Shown here: piece by piece, positions 16,348-25,769 of the stretch
Layout of the letters: the number at the start of each line of letters is the position of its first letter
Position numbering within the stretch: position 1 is the stretch's first letter
From: an uncultured Lachnospiraceae bacterium
GTDB lineage: Bacteria; Bacillota; Clostridia; Lachnospirales; Lachnospiraceae
Direction of reading: 5' to 3'
DNA length: 32,100 bases
Assembly: GCA_910586605.1 (NCBI GenBank)
Contig: CAJUJR010000025.1
Location: forward strand, 1-32,100
Position numbers and translations under genes: made by a program
The notes under the pieces: generated by a model
The model's input: the letters and a program-made list of their open reading frames with translations, nothing else
The model's database searches: none
Told to the model about the DNA's origin: nothing

Positions 16348-18261
16348 ATGGATGCAGACGTAAAATATGTGGCAATTTGTTCAGCAGGGATTGATGAAGA
16401 TTATAATGACACACTTCTGGAAGCATTTCATTCTTTGGCCGATACCTTTGGGTTTAAGCTTCTGTTTTTTAATTCTTTCAGTTCGCTTTATTACTATGAA
16501 AAACATGACATTGGGGAGAGCAATATATTCCATCTGATGAATTATGAATTGCTGGATGGTATAGTTTTGCTTTCGGAGACAGTAAAGAATGAAGGGGTGC
16601 GTAATGAAATCGTAAAAAAAGCAATGGCGCTCCATCTTCCGGTCGTAACGATTGACCACTATATAGAAGGTTGTTACAACATCAATTTCCAATACGAAAG
16701 TGCGATGGAGCAGATTGTAACACATCTGATAGAGGAACATCATTACAAGCGGATTAATTTTATTGCCGGGCTTCAAGGGAACAGGTTTTCGGATGAACGT
16801 TTAGAAGCGTATAAAGCTGTCTTGGAGCGCCATGGGATTCCGGTTGAGGAAGGGCGTATTGGGTATGGCGGCTTTTGGTCTGTGCCTACAAAGCTGGTAA
16901 TTGATGCATTTTTGGAAAGCGACCTTCCATTCCCAGAGGCGATTGTCTGTGCAAATGATTCTATGGCAGTTGCTGCCTGCAGGTATCTGGCAAAAGCAGG
17001 ATACAGGGTGCCGGAGGACGTGGCGGTAACCGGGTTTGATGGGATTCCGGAAGCGTTAGAGCATTTGCCAAGGATTACAACGGCAAAACATGATTATCCA
17101 AAGGCTGCGCTGCTTGCGTTCCAGATTTTGCAAAGGTGTTTTTGCGGGGAAGATGTGGAAAAGCAGTCGTGGGTGGATTCCATATTTATTTCAGGGCGTT
17201 CCTGCGGCTGTGAATGGGATGGCGCAAGGATGTATAGTTCTTTAATCCAGAAATTGTATGAGAAAATGGATGATTACAGCCAGTTTAACCGCGACCAGAT
17301 TGATATGACGGCTGATTTAATAGATAATGATTCTTTTCAAGGGTTTTTTGATAATCTGAAAAAATATGCTGGGAATTTTTGTGCAGATACATTCTGGCTC
17401 TGCATTATTGACGATTTCCTGACGCAGAAGGAAGCCCTGGCTGATATTATTGAGGAATCTGGATATAAGAGAACTAAGTATTCCGATACAATGGATGTGA
17501 TGTTGGCGCAGATTGACGGGGAATGGATTGGCATTACTGATTTCCCGACTGGGAGCCTTGTTCCGAAATTAGATGAAATACTGGATATAGAAAATAATGT
17601 AATGTTTTTACCGCTGCATGTCCTGGAACAGACAATTGGCTATGTAGCGCTTGTGTACCGACCGGAAAAGATGCGGATGACATATACTTACCAGTTTTTT
17701 ATGAATATCAGCAATGCTTTGGAGACAACAAGGATACATCAAAAGCAGCAGGCAATTATTAACAGCCTGGAAAATAAATATGTCCATGACCCGATGACGG
17801 GGCTTTATAACAGGCGTGGGTTTTACCAAAGGCTGGGAAGCGTATATGAAGAATGCGTTGAAAAAGGCAGTTTGTTAATGGTTGCCTCTGTCGATTTGAA
17901 TGGGTTAAAGCCTATTAATGATACATATGGGCATGCTGATGGGGATTTGGCCATTTCGGCAGTTGGCAGGGCTTTAAATGAAGTTTCTGGCGGCAAGTAT
18001 ACTTGCGCGCGCTTTGGCGGGGATGAATTTGTTGTTGCAGGGCAGGTTGGGACAGAGGAAGAGACAGAAAGATTCCGGCAGGGGATTGCCAGATATCTTT
18101 CGGATTTTAATGCCCATTCAGAAAAACCATATCAGGTAGGCGCAAGCATAGGCTGTGTATCAGCAGTTCCTGATGCAAAGTTAACATTGGATGAATTTAT
18201 AAAAATGGCGGATGAAAGGATGTATGAAGATAAAGTCCGGTACCATTCAAGGAGAAGATAA
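16348..18261 (+). CDS. soluble substrate-binding / GGDEF diguanylate cyclase
   Basis: This 637-residue protein joins a LacI-type periplasmic-binding fold (about residues 5-285, with CANDSMAVAACRYL at 201-214 and DVAVTGFDG at 224-232), a middle region resembling a GAF-like sensor (about 300-460), and a GGDEF domain (about 475-630). FGGDEF (556-561), DLNGLKPIND (516-525) and GHADGD (528-533) are intact, so it should make cyclic di-GMP. The RxxD inhibitory site expected before GGDEF is absent. No signal peptide, membrane segment or DNA-binding helix is seen, so it is a cytoplasmic sensor. ATG 16348 (GGAG nine bases upstream) is preferred over TTG 16294. The next gene is a chemoreceptor. Confidence 0.92.
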   Translation: MDADVKYVAICSAGIDEDYNDTLLEAFHSLADTFGFKLLFFNSFSSLYYYEKHDIGESNIFHLMNYELLDGIVLLSETVKNEGVRNEIVKKAMALHLPVVTIDHYIEGCYNINFQYESAMEQIVTHLIEEHHYKRINFIAGLQGNRFSDERLEAYKAVLERHGIPVEEGRIGYGGFWSVPTKLVIDAFLESDLPFPEAIVCANDSMAVAACRYLAKAGYRVPEDVAVTGFDGIPEALEHLPRITTAKHDYPKAALLAFQILQRCFCGEDVEKQSWVDSIFISGRSCGCEWDGARMYSSLIQKLYEKMDDYSQFNRDQIDMTADLIDNDSFQGFFDNLKKYAGNFCADTFWLCIIDDFLTQKEALADIIEESGYKRTKYSDTMDVMLAQIDGEWIGITDFPTGSLVPKLDEILDIENNVMFLPLHVLEQTIGYVALVYRPEKMRMTYTYQFFMNISNALETTRIHQKQQAIINSLENKYVHDPMTGLYNRRGFYQRLGSVYEECVEKGSLLMVASVDLNGLKPINDTYGHADGDLAISAVGRALNEVSGGKYTCARFGGDEFVVAGQVGTEEETERFRQGIARYLSDFNAHSEKPYQVGASIGCVSAVPDAKLTLDEFIKMADERMYEDKVRYHSRRR

Positions 18262-18284
18262 AGACTGTTAAAGACAGGTATAAA

Positions 18285-18330
18285 AATATATATTTTATTT
18301 TTTGTTACTATTCATGTTATGAATAATAAC
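18285..18330. repeat. AT palindrome and TGAATAGTAAC-type inverted repeat
   Basis: AAAATATATATTTT (about 18285-18298) is a self-complementary stretch followed by a T-run, and GTTACTATTCA/TGAATAATAAC (18304-18314 and 18320-18330) pair over 11 bp with one mismatch. The second is the same dispersed element as at 7944-7971. Together they lie 20-70 bases after the GGDEF gene and may stop its transcript. Confidence 0.45.
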
Positions 18331-18416
18331 GATTCTTTAACATGTTTTAAGAAAGGAGGGTAGGCGTTATTTACAGGTTGTTAAAAGAAATGCAAAAGTA
18401 GAAGAAGGGATGAAAA

Positions 18417-20222
18417 ATGGATAAAAAAGCAAAAAAAAGCGTCCATGGGCTGAGGCTTATGGTAATAGGGTGCATTGCAGCGATTGTCATTGTGATTGCT
18501 TCAGTATATTTGGTGTTTTCTGGAGAGCAGACACTTAAGCTTGCAGAAACAAGCACGGGAAAATATGAGGAAGCAATGTACAATGGATATGAGCTGGAAA
18601 TCAAGTCTCAGGTGCAGGCAGCAATTGCCATAGTCCAGGGATATTATGACCAGCTTCAGAAAGGGACGTTTGCTACTGAGGAAGAGGCAAAGAATGCGGC
18701 AAAGGAAGCTATCCGTTCTATGCGTTACCGTGACGATGACAGTGGATATGTGTGGATTGACGGGATGGACTGTGTATTGGTGATGCATCCGATTCTGCCG
18801 GAACAAGAGGGGACAAACCGGAAGGATATGGAAGACCAGAATGGTGTCATGATTACGCAGGAAATTGTGAAAGCAGCGGAAAGCGGCGGCGGTTACAACC
18901 AATTTTATTTTACAAAATCGGACGGCAAAACGGTTGCGCCAAAGCTTGCTTATTCAGAAGAGTTTGAGCCGTGGGGCTGGGCGGTTGCAACAGGTAATTA
19001 CATAGATGACATGCAACAGGAAATTGATGAAACAGGCAAAGATATCCAGAGTACATTTCATTCTATGATTATAAATCTTGTAGTTCTTTCGGTTGCTATT
19101 TTAGTTGTGGCAATTGTGATTGCTATATTGGTGGGCAACAGGATTGCGCTTCCGATTGTGGCAATGGAACGGGATTTATGGCAAATAGCAAAGGGGGATT
19201 TGCGCTTTAAAGTAAATCCACGATATATAAAACGGAAAGATGAAATCGGCAAAATGGCGGCTTCTATGGAGACAGTGCGTGCTTCCCTGAGTACATTAGT
19301 TGGCGGTATCAGCTCCCTGGCCCAAAAGCTTCAAGCGGATAGCCAGAGCTTTAGCGATCATTTTGAAAATGTTGCCCAGAATATAGGTAGTGTGAATAGG
19401 GCAGTTGGGGAGATTGCAGAAGGTGCGACAAGCCAAGCATCTGATACAGAGGTTGTCAGCAACCGGGTAAAAGACCTCGAGCGCGTAATTGACATGGAAA
19501 AGGAAGCCGTGTCACGGCTGGAGGCAGCAATTACTTCCATGATGGATTATTCTGACAATGCAGTGAAAAATATTGAACTGCTTTCTTCCATTTCGGAAAA
19601 GACAAACAATGCAGTTACATTTGTCAATGAGCAGACCCAAAAGACAAATGAATCAGTAGGGAATATCCAGCAGGCAATTGCCGTGATTACTAGTATCGCA
19701 GAGCAAACAAGCTTGCTGTCACTAAATGCAAGCATTGAGGCAGCAAGGGCAGGGGAACAGGGAAAAGGTTTTGCTGTTGTAGCAGAAGAAATTAGAAAGC
19801 TTGCAGATGAAAGCAATAAGAGCGCTTCAGAAATAGGGGAAGTGGTTTCCCTTTTAATTTCTAATTCTGATTTGTCTGTCGACAGGATGCAGGATGTCTC
19901 ATCTAATGTCCAGGAACAGATGAACCGTTTAAAAGAAACAAAGACTGCTTTTGAAAGCCTTTATGAGGAAATTAAGTCAGTGGAAGAAGTTTCCGGGAAT
20001 ATTGATATACAGACAAATAAGCTGGAGGACTTAAAGAAAGCAGTTTCTGACAGTGTGAACAGTCTTGCGAGCGTAATTGAGCAAAGTGCTGCAGGCGCAC
20101 AGGAAACAAGTGCAAATATGAATATGCTGAATGCGAACATTGATGGAAGCGTGGATAACTTGACAGAATTGGTTACATTAAATGATGATTTAATGAAAGA
20201 AATCGGGAAATTCCAGGTATAA
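18417..20222 (+). CDS. methyl-accepting chemotaxis protein with Cache domain
   Basis: This 601-residue chemoreceptor has TM1 at about 12-35, an extracellular sCache_2-type ligand domain at about 40-205 (YVWIDGMDCVLVMHP at 111-125, YNQFYFTKSDGKTVAPKLAY at 160-179, GWAVATGNYIDD at 187-198), TM2 at about 217-240, a HAMP region to about 290, and a signalling helix pair with the hairpin tip IAEQTSLLSLNASIEAARAG (427-446). No CheR-tethering pentapeptide is at the C-terminus. It would report small ligands, often short carboxylates, to CheA/CheW. Start ATG 18417 has GAAGG eight bases upstream. It follows the GGDEF gene by 155 bases. Confidence 0.95.
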   Translation: MDKKAKKSVHGLRLMVIGCIAAIVIVIASVYLVFSGEQTLKLAETSTGKYEEAMYNGYELEIKSQVQAAIAIVQGYYDQLQKGTFATEEEAKNAAKEAIRSMRYRDDDSGYVWIDGMDCVLVMHPILPEQEGTNRKDMEDQNGVMITQEIVKAAESGGGYNQFYFTKSDGKTVAPKLAYSEEFEPWGWAVATGNYIDDMQQEIDETGKDIQSTFHSMIINLVVLSVAILVVAIVIAILVGNRIALPIVAMERDLWQIAKGDLRFKVNPRYIKRKDEIGKMAASMETVRASLSTLVGGISSLAQKLQADSQSFSDHFENVAQNIGSVNRAVGEIAEGATSQASDTEVVSNRVKDLERVIDMEKEAVSRLEAAITSMMDYSDNAVKNIELLSSISEKTNNAVTFVNEQTQKTNESVGNIQQAIAVITSIAEQTSLLSLNASIEAARAGEQGKGFAVVAEEIRKLADESNKSASEIGEVVSLLISNSDLSVDRMQDVSSNVQEQMNRLKETKTAFESLYEEIKSVEEVSGNIDIQTNKLEDLKKAVSDSVNSLASVIEQSAAGAQETSANMNMLNANIDGSVDNLTELVTLNDDLMKEIGKFQV

Positions 20223-20271
20223 AAAATGCAGCATTTTAATGAAAAGCTGAAAAAGTGAAAAATGGAATGGT

Positions 20272-20309
20272 TGGCTGTGCTGAAAGAGATATCTATCTTG
20301 GCACAGCCA
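20272..20309 (+). terminator. terminator hairpin after the chemoreceptor gene
   Basis: TGGCTGTGC (20272-20280) and GCACAGCCA (20301-20309) pair exactly around a 20-base loop, followed by ATATTGTTTTC. Before it, AAAATGC-A-GCATTTT (20223-20237) is a smaller palindrome. Confidence 0.6.
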
Positions 20310-20332
20310 TATTGTTTTCGGACAGATTTTAT

Positions 20333-20361
20333 GTTACCATAAAGAATCGTAATTAATGTAA
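20333..20361 (+). promoter_or_regulatory. possible promoter of methyltransferase-hslO
   Basis: TTACCA, a 17-base spacer and TGTAAT lie about 60-90 bases before the ATG at 20424, following the terminator hairpin. The boxes are partial matches only; positions are accurate to a base or two. Confidence 0.35.
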
Positions 20362-20423
20362 TATCCGTTTGTGCGGAACAGTTTTTTAAATACGTTCTTA
20401 GAAATTGTGAAAAGGAGAAAAGG

Positions 20424-21209
20424 ATGCAGGAGCTGGCAGGGGATGATGGGAATATGTTAGAGGAAGAGCCACAAATATATGGTGGATTTGCCAGGGTATA
20501 TGATTTATTTATGGATGATATACCATATGATGAATGGTTTGGGTATTTGCAAGGGCTTTTTAAGGAGTATGGGATAGAGAGTGGAATTGTTACAGAACTG
20601 GCATGTGGGACTGGGGAGATGGCTAGGCGGTTCAGCGAAGCAGGCTATAAGATGATTGGGCTAGACTTGTCTGAAGAAATGTTAATGGTTGCGAGGGAGA
20701 AGTGTACAGAGGAGGTATTGCTCCTTCATCAGGATATGAGGGGATTTGAACTGCACACCCAGGTTGCAGCAATGTATTGCATTTGTGATGGGATGAATTA
20801 TATTTGCAGCAAAGAGGGCTTGAGAGAAGTATTCCATCAAGTATCACTATATCTTGAAGATGATGGCATTTTTATTTTTGATATGAAAACGGATTATTTT
20901 TACAGGGAGGTCCTGGGCAGCAGGATACTTGCCGATAACCGTGAAAATGCCAGTTATATATGGGAAAACGTTTATTATGAAAAGGAAAAGATAAATGAAT
21001 ATCTTCTGACTGTATATGAAGCTGCTGAAGCAGAAGGCGATTTGTTTGTAAGGACGGACGAGCTTCACAGGCAGCGTGCTTATGGATTAGGGGAAGTCAG
21101 GGAATGCCTTGGGAAAGAAGGGCTTTCCTGTATAAAAATATATGATGCATTTACCAGGGATGCGCCGACACAGGAAAGTGAACGGGTGTATTTTGTGGTG
21201 AGGAAATGA
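20424..21209 (+). CDS. class I SAM-dependent methyltransferase
   Basis: The 261-residue protein has the Rossmann methyltransferase motif I TELACGTGEMARRF (57-70), motif II acidic residue in GLDLSEEML (79-87), and LLHQDMRGFEL at about 100-110. It resembles small-molecule or ubiE-like methyltransferases, but the substrate cannot be read. An AGGAGAAAAGG site precedes the ATG at 20424. Its TGA stop overlaps the first possible ATG of the Hsp33 gene (ATGA), so the two are one operon. Confidence 0.9.
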   Translation: MQELAGDDGNMLEEEPQIYGGFARVYDLFMDDIPYDEWFGYLQGLFKEYGIESGIVTELACGTGEMARRFSEAGYKMIGLDLSEEMLMVAREKCTEEVLLLHQDMRGFELHTQVAAMYCICDGMNYICSKEGLREVFHQVSLYLEDDGIFIFDMKTDYFYREVLGSRILADNRENASYIWENVYYEKEKINEYLLTVYEAAEAEGDLFVRTDELHRQRAYGLGEVRECLGKEGLSCIKIYDAFTRDAPTQESERVYFVVRK

Positions 21210-21226
21210 GGGAAAGGGTGAAAATT

Positions 21227-22099
21227 ATGAGTCAGGACTATATTATTAGGGCAACAGCAGCCAACAACCAGCTTCGTGTGTTTGCTGTAACATCAAGGGA
21301 ATTAGTGGAAAAAGCGAGAGAGATCCATAATACAAGCCCGGTTGCAACGGCTGCGGCAGGTAGGCTTTTGACCGCCGGAAGTATGATGGGAAGTATGATG
21401 AAAGGGGAAAATGATATATTAACCCTGCAAATCCAGTGTGGCGGGCCAATTGGGGGCCTGACAGTTACAGCCGATTCCAGTGCAAATGTGAAATGTTATG
21501 TGAAACAGCCTGAGGTACTGCTGCCTCCAAACAGTAAAGGGAAGCTAGATGTGGCAGGCGCATTAGGGCCGGGTTTTTTAAATGTTATCAGGGATATTGG
21601 GATGAAAGAACCATATAATGGGCAGACACATTTAGTCTCAGGGGAGATTGCCGAGGATTTGACATATTATTTTGCTATATCTGAACAGGTACCTTCCTCC
21701 GTTGGGCTTGGCGTGCTATTGGATAAGGAAAACCATGTGAAACAGGCAGGTGGTTTTATTATCCAGGTGATGCCATATGCCGAAGATTCGGTGGTTGATA
21801 TTGTTGAGGATTCTGTGAAGCATGTCCATTCCGTTACAGATTTGTTAGGGCAGGGCATGATGCCAGAGGATATGATACGCCATCTGATGGGGTCGCTGGA
21901 TGTGGAAATATTAGACAGGATTCCCACACAGTATGCATGTAACTGTTCCAAAGAACGCGTTGCATCTGCTGTGGCAAGTATTGGAAGGAAGGACTTACAG
22001 GAAATGATAGATACAGGGGAAACGGTGGAGGTAAACTGCCATTTTTGCGGTTCACACTATTATTTTACCACCGGGGAACTACAGAAATTTTTAAAGTAA
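21227..22099 (+). CDS. hslO: redox-regulated chaperone Hsp33
   Basis: This 290-residue chaperone is activated by oxidation and holds unfolding proteins. The C-terminal zinc switch is intact: C238 and C240 in ACNCSKERV and C271/C274 in CHFCG. The N-terminus MSQDYIIRATAANNQLRVFAV and the glycine-rich GGPIGGLTV match the family. ATG 21227 gives the normal Hsp33 N-terminus; a longer form from ATG 21206, overlapping the methyltransferase stop, would add seven residues and cannot be excluded. It is followed 13 bases later by a surface glucosaminidase gene. Confidence 0.95.
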   Translation: MSQDYIIRATAANNQLRVFAVTSRELVEKAREIHNTSPVATAAAGRLLTAGSMMGSMMKGENDILTLQIQCGGPIGGLTVTADSSANVKCYVKQPEVLLPPNSKGKLDVAGALGPGFLNVIRDIGMKEPYNGQTHLVSGEIAEDLTYYFAISEQVPSSVGLGVLLDKENHVKQAGGFIIQVMPYAEDSVVDIVEDSVKHVHSVTDLLGQGMMPEDMIRHLMGSLDVEILDRIPTQYACNCSKERVASAVASIGRKDLQEMIDTGETVEVNCHFCGSHYYFTTGELQKFLK

Positions 22100-22112
22100 G
22101 GAGCGTGTTAAG

Positions 22113-24371
22113 ATGAGAGGAAAGAAAAAAGCAGTACTATGCATCGTTCTTTTATTAGTATGTACAGTATCTTTTTTCTTTGGATTGAGGAATGCAGAGG
22201 AAAAAAATGTCAAAGCAACAGCAATTGGGACAGTGAAGGTGGCTGGTTATTTAAATGTGCGTACCGGACCAGGGACTGGCTACTCCCTTGTAAAGTCTGG
22301 AGGGACAAACGTTACGCTTTCAGATGGCGCAAAAGTTACAATTACTAAAAAAAATGGCGACTGGTATCTGGTGAAATTTAAGCAGAACAGTAAAACAGTA
22401 AAAGGTTATGTCTTATCCAAATATATTCAAGTACAGACTGGCAGCGTATGTACAAAGGTATATGGGAATATTTCTGCAAAATCAGTTAATTTAAAGCAGG
22501 AGGCATCATCAAGCGCTGCATCCATAAAAACAGGTTCTAAAAATATTTCCTTGGCAAAAGGGAAAAAAGTAAGGATTTTATCTGAAACGATTGTAAAAAA
22601 ACAGAAATGGTATAAGATTTCTGTAACCTATAATTCTAAAAAGCAAAAGGGATATCTTCTTTCTAAAGATGTAACCCTTTTGTGCGAAAAAGGGCTGCCT
22701 GGCGTGATTGAGTCTGCTTCTGCAGTTACTGTGTTAAAGGAAGCCGGGAAAAAGACGGCTGTAACAGTAGCAAACCAGAAGGTTACTGTCAAAGAAGGGA
22801 AACAGATTACTATTTTAAGCCAGGCAGATGTTTCGGGCGTAAAATACCTTAATATAAAATTCAGTTACAATGGCGCCACAGTAAAAGGGTATATTCCGGA
22901 TGAAGTTGGTTTTTTGCAGATTGTAACAGAGGAAAAAGCGGCTGCAACTCCAAAGCCAACAGCAAAGCCGACGGCAAAACCGTCTGCAAAGCCAACAGCA
23001 AAGCCGACGGCAAAACCGAGCGCAAAGCCGACGGCAAAACCGAGCGCAAAGCCAACGGCAAAGCCGAGCGCAAAGCCAACGGAATCTCCGGCAATGACAG
23101 ATTCGGAATATGGGGAAAAACTGAAAGAGGATGGTTTCCCGGAATCTTATGTATCTGCTTTGGTGGATTTACATAATAAATATCCGAACTGGACATTTAA
23201 GCCGTATAAGACAGGCCTTAAATGGAATGATGTGATTAAGGCAGAAAGCAAGATAGGCCTGAACCTGATTAGCAATAGTAAGTCTTATGCATGGAAATCC
23301 ACAGAAGAAGGGGCATATGACTGGAAAACAGATAAGTTTATCCCGTTTGACGGCTCTACCTGGGTTGCTGTATCAGAACAGGCGGTAAAATATTATATGG
23401 ATCCACGTAATTTCCTGGATGAACGCGGCATATTCCAGTTTGAAAGCCTGGAATACCAGAAAGAATCCCATACCCAGGAAGGCGTAGAAAAGATTTTACA
23501 AAATACGCCAATGGCCAATAAGACATTTACTTATAAATCAGATTCCGGCAAATCAAAGTCCATGAAATATTCCAAGGCGTTTATGAGCGCCGCATCAGAA
23601 TCTAAGGTGAGCCCATATCATCTTGCTTCCCGTGTAAAGCAGGAGGTTGTAATTAGCGCGACGATGATGAGCAGTTCCGTTTCTGGTAAAGTGGCAGGAT
23701 ATGAAGGTATCTATAACTTTTATAATATTGGCGCTTACCATAGTACGGCAGCGGGCGGTGCGATTGCCAATGGCCTGAAATGGGCAAGTTCAGGTTCGAC
23801 ATATGAAAGACCGTGGAATTCGCCGTATAAATCAATTGTTGGCGGCGCCTCCTATATTGGGAAAAATTATATTAATGCCGGGCAGAATACATTGTACCTA
23901 CAGAAGTTTAATGTTACCTCAAAAAACCGTTATACCCATCAGTATATGGCAAATATTGAGGCACCGAACAGTGAGGCGACAAAGACAAATACAGCATATG
24001 GGACAGATAAAGCGGAGATGCCGATGGTATTTTCAATCCCGGTTTACAATAGTATGCCAGAGAAGCCATGCAGTGTGCCATCTGGTGGGGAAAATCCCAA
24101 TAACTATCTGAAATCCCTTTCTATTACAGGACATGCGTTTACGGATAAGTTTGTTTTGGGGGATGATGGGAGCAAAATTTATAAAGTAACAGTTGCTGCC
24201 AATGTGGATACAATCAAGATTAATGCAGCAGCGGTGGCATCTAGTGCAACGGTTAGCGGCAAGGGCACAAAAACTGTTCCTGTCGGTACGACAACATATA
24301 CGGTAAAAGTAACTTCTGAAAGTGGAAGCGTCCGTAAATATAAGATAAAAGTAACGCGTAAAGCAAGTTAA
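22113..24371 (+). CDS. secreted SH3-domain glucosaminidase (LytD/GH73-like)
   Basis: This 752-residue wall protein has an N-terminal hydrophobic signal or anchor (7-26), three SH3-like domains (about 36-106, 113-190, 200-271), a Lys/Pro-rich linker of ten AKPT/AKPS units (284-323), a beta-N-acetylglucosaminidase domain (about 335-650) with probable catalytic Glu511 in RVKQEVV and YNFYNIGAYHS (534-544), and a C-terminal cadherin-like beta-sandwich (about 665-750). It should cut peptidoglycan glycan strands and bind the wall. The ATG lies 13 bases after hslO. The next gene is a cohesin-domain protein with the same type of C-terminal sandwich domain. Confidence 0.9.
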   Translation: MRGKKKAVLCIVLLLVCTVSFFFGLRNAEEKNVKATAIGTVKVAGYLNVRTGPGTGYSLVKSGGTNVTLSDGAKVTITKKNGDWYLVKFKQNSKTVKGYVLSKYIQVQTGSVCTKVYGNISAKSVNLKQEASSSAASIKTGSKNISLAKGKKVRILSETIVKKQKWYKISVTYNSKKQKGYLLSKDVTLLCEKGLPGVIESASAVTVLKEAGKKTAVTVANQKVTVKEGKQITILSQADVSGVKYLNIKFSYNGATVKGYIPDEVGFLQIVTEEKAAATPKPTAKPTAKPSAKPTAKPTAKPSAKPTAKPSAKPTAKPSAKPTESPAMTDSEYGEKLKEDGFPESYVSALVDLHNKYPNWTFKPYKTGLKWNDVIKAESKIGLNLISNSKSYAWKSTEEGAYDWKTDKFIPFDGSTWVAVSEQAVKYYMDPRNFLDERGIFQFESLEYQKESHTQEGVEKILQNTPMANKTFTYKSDSGKSKSMKYSKAFMSAASESKVSPYHLASRVKQEVVISATMMSSSVSGKVAGYEGIYNFYNIGAYHSTAAGGAIANGLKWASSGSTYERPWNSPYKSIVGGASYIGKNYINAGQNTLYLQKFNVTSKNRYTHQYMANIEAPNSEATKTNTAYGTDKAEMPMVFSIPVYNSMPEKPCSVPSGGENPNNYLKSLSITGHAFTDKFVLGDDGSKIYKVTVAANVDTIKINAAAVASSATVSGKGTKTVPVGTTTYTVKVTSESGSVRKYKIKVTRKAS
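22962..23081 (+). repeat. ten 12-base repeats coding AKP(T/S)
   Basis: Ten units related to GCAAAGCCGACG run in frame over 120 bases and code the flexible wall-spanning linker of the glucosaminidase. Third-base variants show it is not freshly duplicated throughout. Such tracts change length by slippage in multiples of four residues. Confidence 0.95.
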
Positions 24372-24407
24372 AATATAAATGTAGTTATTTAACAGGGAGG
24401 AAACAAA

Positions 24408-25769
24408 ATGATGGCAGGTGGAATAGCTCGAAACAATACAGGGATTGCCGGTTTTGGCAGGATTGGCAGGTTGTTTTTTGGGGTTCTGCCTGTCTTTTTC
24501 TGCCTGCTTTTTATAGGGGCGGATGTAAAAAAGGCAGAAGCAGCAGGCGCTGCGATTTCTATTACAACCAAGAACCCGGCGCCAACAGTTGGGGATGAAG
24601 TATATGTTGTGATTACAGTAAAATCCTCTGAGCTAATAAAAGGCTTTGAGGGTTATTTTTCTTATGATAACAGAGTCCTGCAATTTGTAACAGGGGGGAG
24701 TGTTATCCATGGCAATGATGATGAATTTCAGATAGACGATACAAAACGGACAGTAAGCGCGACAAAAATCACGTATTCTGTTAAATTTCTTGCCCGTGGC
24801 AAGGGGAGCACTTCGATTACTCTAAAAAAGGGGGTTGAAGTAACTGCGGATAATGAGGATTCTTCTAAGATGTCAATTTCTTACAGCCCATTAAATATAG
24901 TTGTTAATAAGAAGGAGGCTTCAAATACACCAAAACCAAATAGGACAGAAGCGCCAAGGGAAACAGAAGTGCCAGAGGCAACGGACTCACCTTCCCCATC
25001 TGAACCCCCTGTATCATCTTCCCCAAAGCCCACGCCTGGGAAAAATGATATTGCCGGCTCTAATAAGCTTAGGAAGCTTTCTATAGGGGATGGGGTTTTG
25101 CTTGCGCCTGATTTTTCGCCAAAGATAAAAAATTACAGCGCGATTGCCACAACAGACGACACAAAACTTCCGGTTGCGTATGAGGCAGAAGACAGCCAGG
25201 CGGAAGTTAGGGTAAAAGGCAATAAAAAGTTGACGGAAGGGAAGAATACGATTAAAATAGCAGTCACAGGCACAAATGGGAAAAAAAGAGTTTACAATAT
25301 TTCAGTTACAATTCAGAGGATTACTGGCTCTAACAGTAAAAACAGCGCCAATAGGCTCGCAGTATTGGAAAAAGGCGGGAAAACTTATCTGACAGGGAGC
25401 ACAACGGTGCAGCTTTTAGAACCTGGGAAAGGGACTATACCATCTGGCTTTGCAGAGATAGAGATTGAACTGGATGGGAAAAATATTACGGCATATGCCC
25501 TGGAGGGCAGCAAAGACAGCAGTTTTGTGCTGGTTTATGGAAAAGGGAGTAAGAAGCAATTATACCTTTATGATAAAAAAGAAAATATACTGATGCCATA
25601 TGAAAAGGTGAAGTCATGGTACAGAAGCATGGATGGGAAGGCCGTCTTTGAATTGACGGCACAGGAAAAAACGGTGCAAAGCATGAAATATGTGGTGGGG
25701 ATTATGGCAGCGTTTTGCGGGCTGATGGCACTTTTTGCAGTTGCAGCATTGTTGCGCCCACGCAGGTAA
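24408..25769 (+). CDS. membrane-anchored cohesin-domain surface protein
   Basis: The 453-residue protein has a signal segment (about 20-46, ending KKAEAAG), a cohesin-like beta domain (about 47-168, PAPTVGDEVYVVITVKSSE and GFEGYFSYDNRVLQF), a Pro/Ser/Thr linker (170-212), a cadherin-like beta-sandwich (218-305), a further beta-rich domain (315-420) and a C-terminal membrane segment (427-449) ending RPRR. It thus sits on the outer face with its tail inside. Cohesin domains bind dockerins, but no dockerin is in this window, and such domains also occur in non-cellulosomal surface proteins. GGGAGG (24395-24400) precedes ATG 24408. It is 37 bases after the glucosaminidase gene. Confidence 0.85.
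   Translation: MMAGGIARNNTGIAGFGRIGRLFFGVLPVFFCLLFIGADVKKAEAAGAAISITTKNPAPTVGDEVYVVITVKSSELIKGFEGYFSYDNRVLQFVTGGSVIHGNDDEFQIDDTKRTVSATKITYSVKFLARGKGSTSITLKKGVEVTADNEDSSKMSISYSPLNIVVNKKEASNTPKPNRTEAPRETEVPEATDSPSPSEPPVSSSPKPTPGKNDIAGSNKLRKLSIGDGVLLAPDFSPKIKNYSAIATTDDTKLPVAYEAEDSQAEVRVKGNKKLTEGKNTIKIAVTGTNGKKRVYNISVTIQRITGSNSKNSANRLAVLEKGGKTYLTGSTTVQLLEPGKGTIPSGFAEIEIELDGKNITAYALEGSKDSSFVLVYGKGSKKQLYLYDKKENILMPYEKVKSWYRSMDGKAVFELTAQEKTVQSMKYVVGIMAAFCGLMALFAVAALLRPRR

Noticed and set aside
22962..23081. 12-base repeats as a CRISPR-like or other mobile array
   Set aside because: They are in frame, without spacers, and code a regular Lys/Pro linker.
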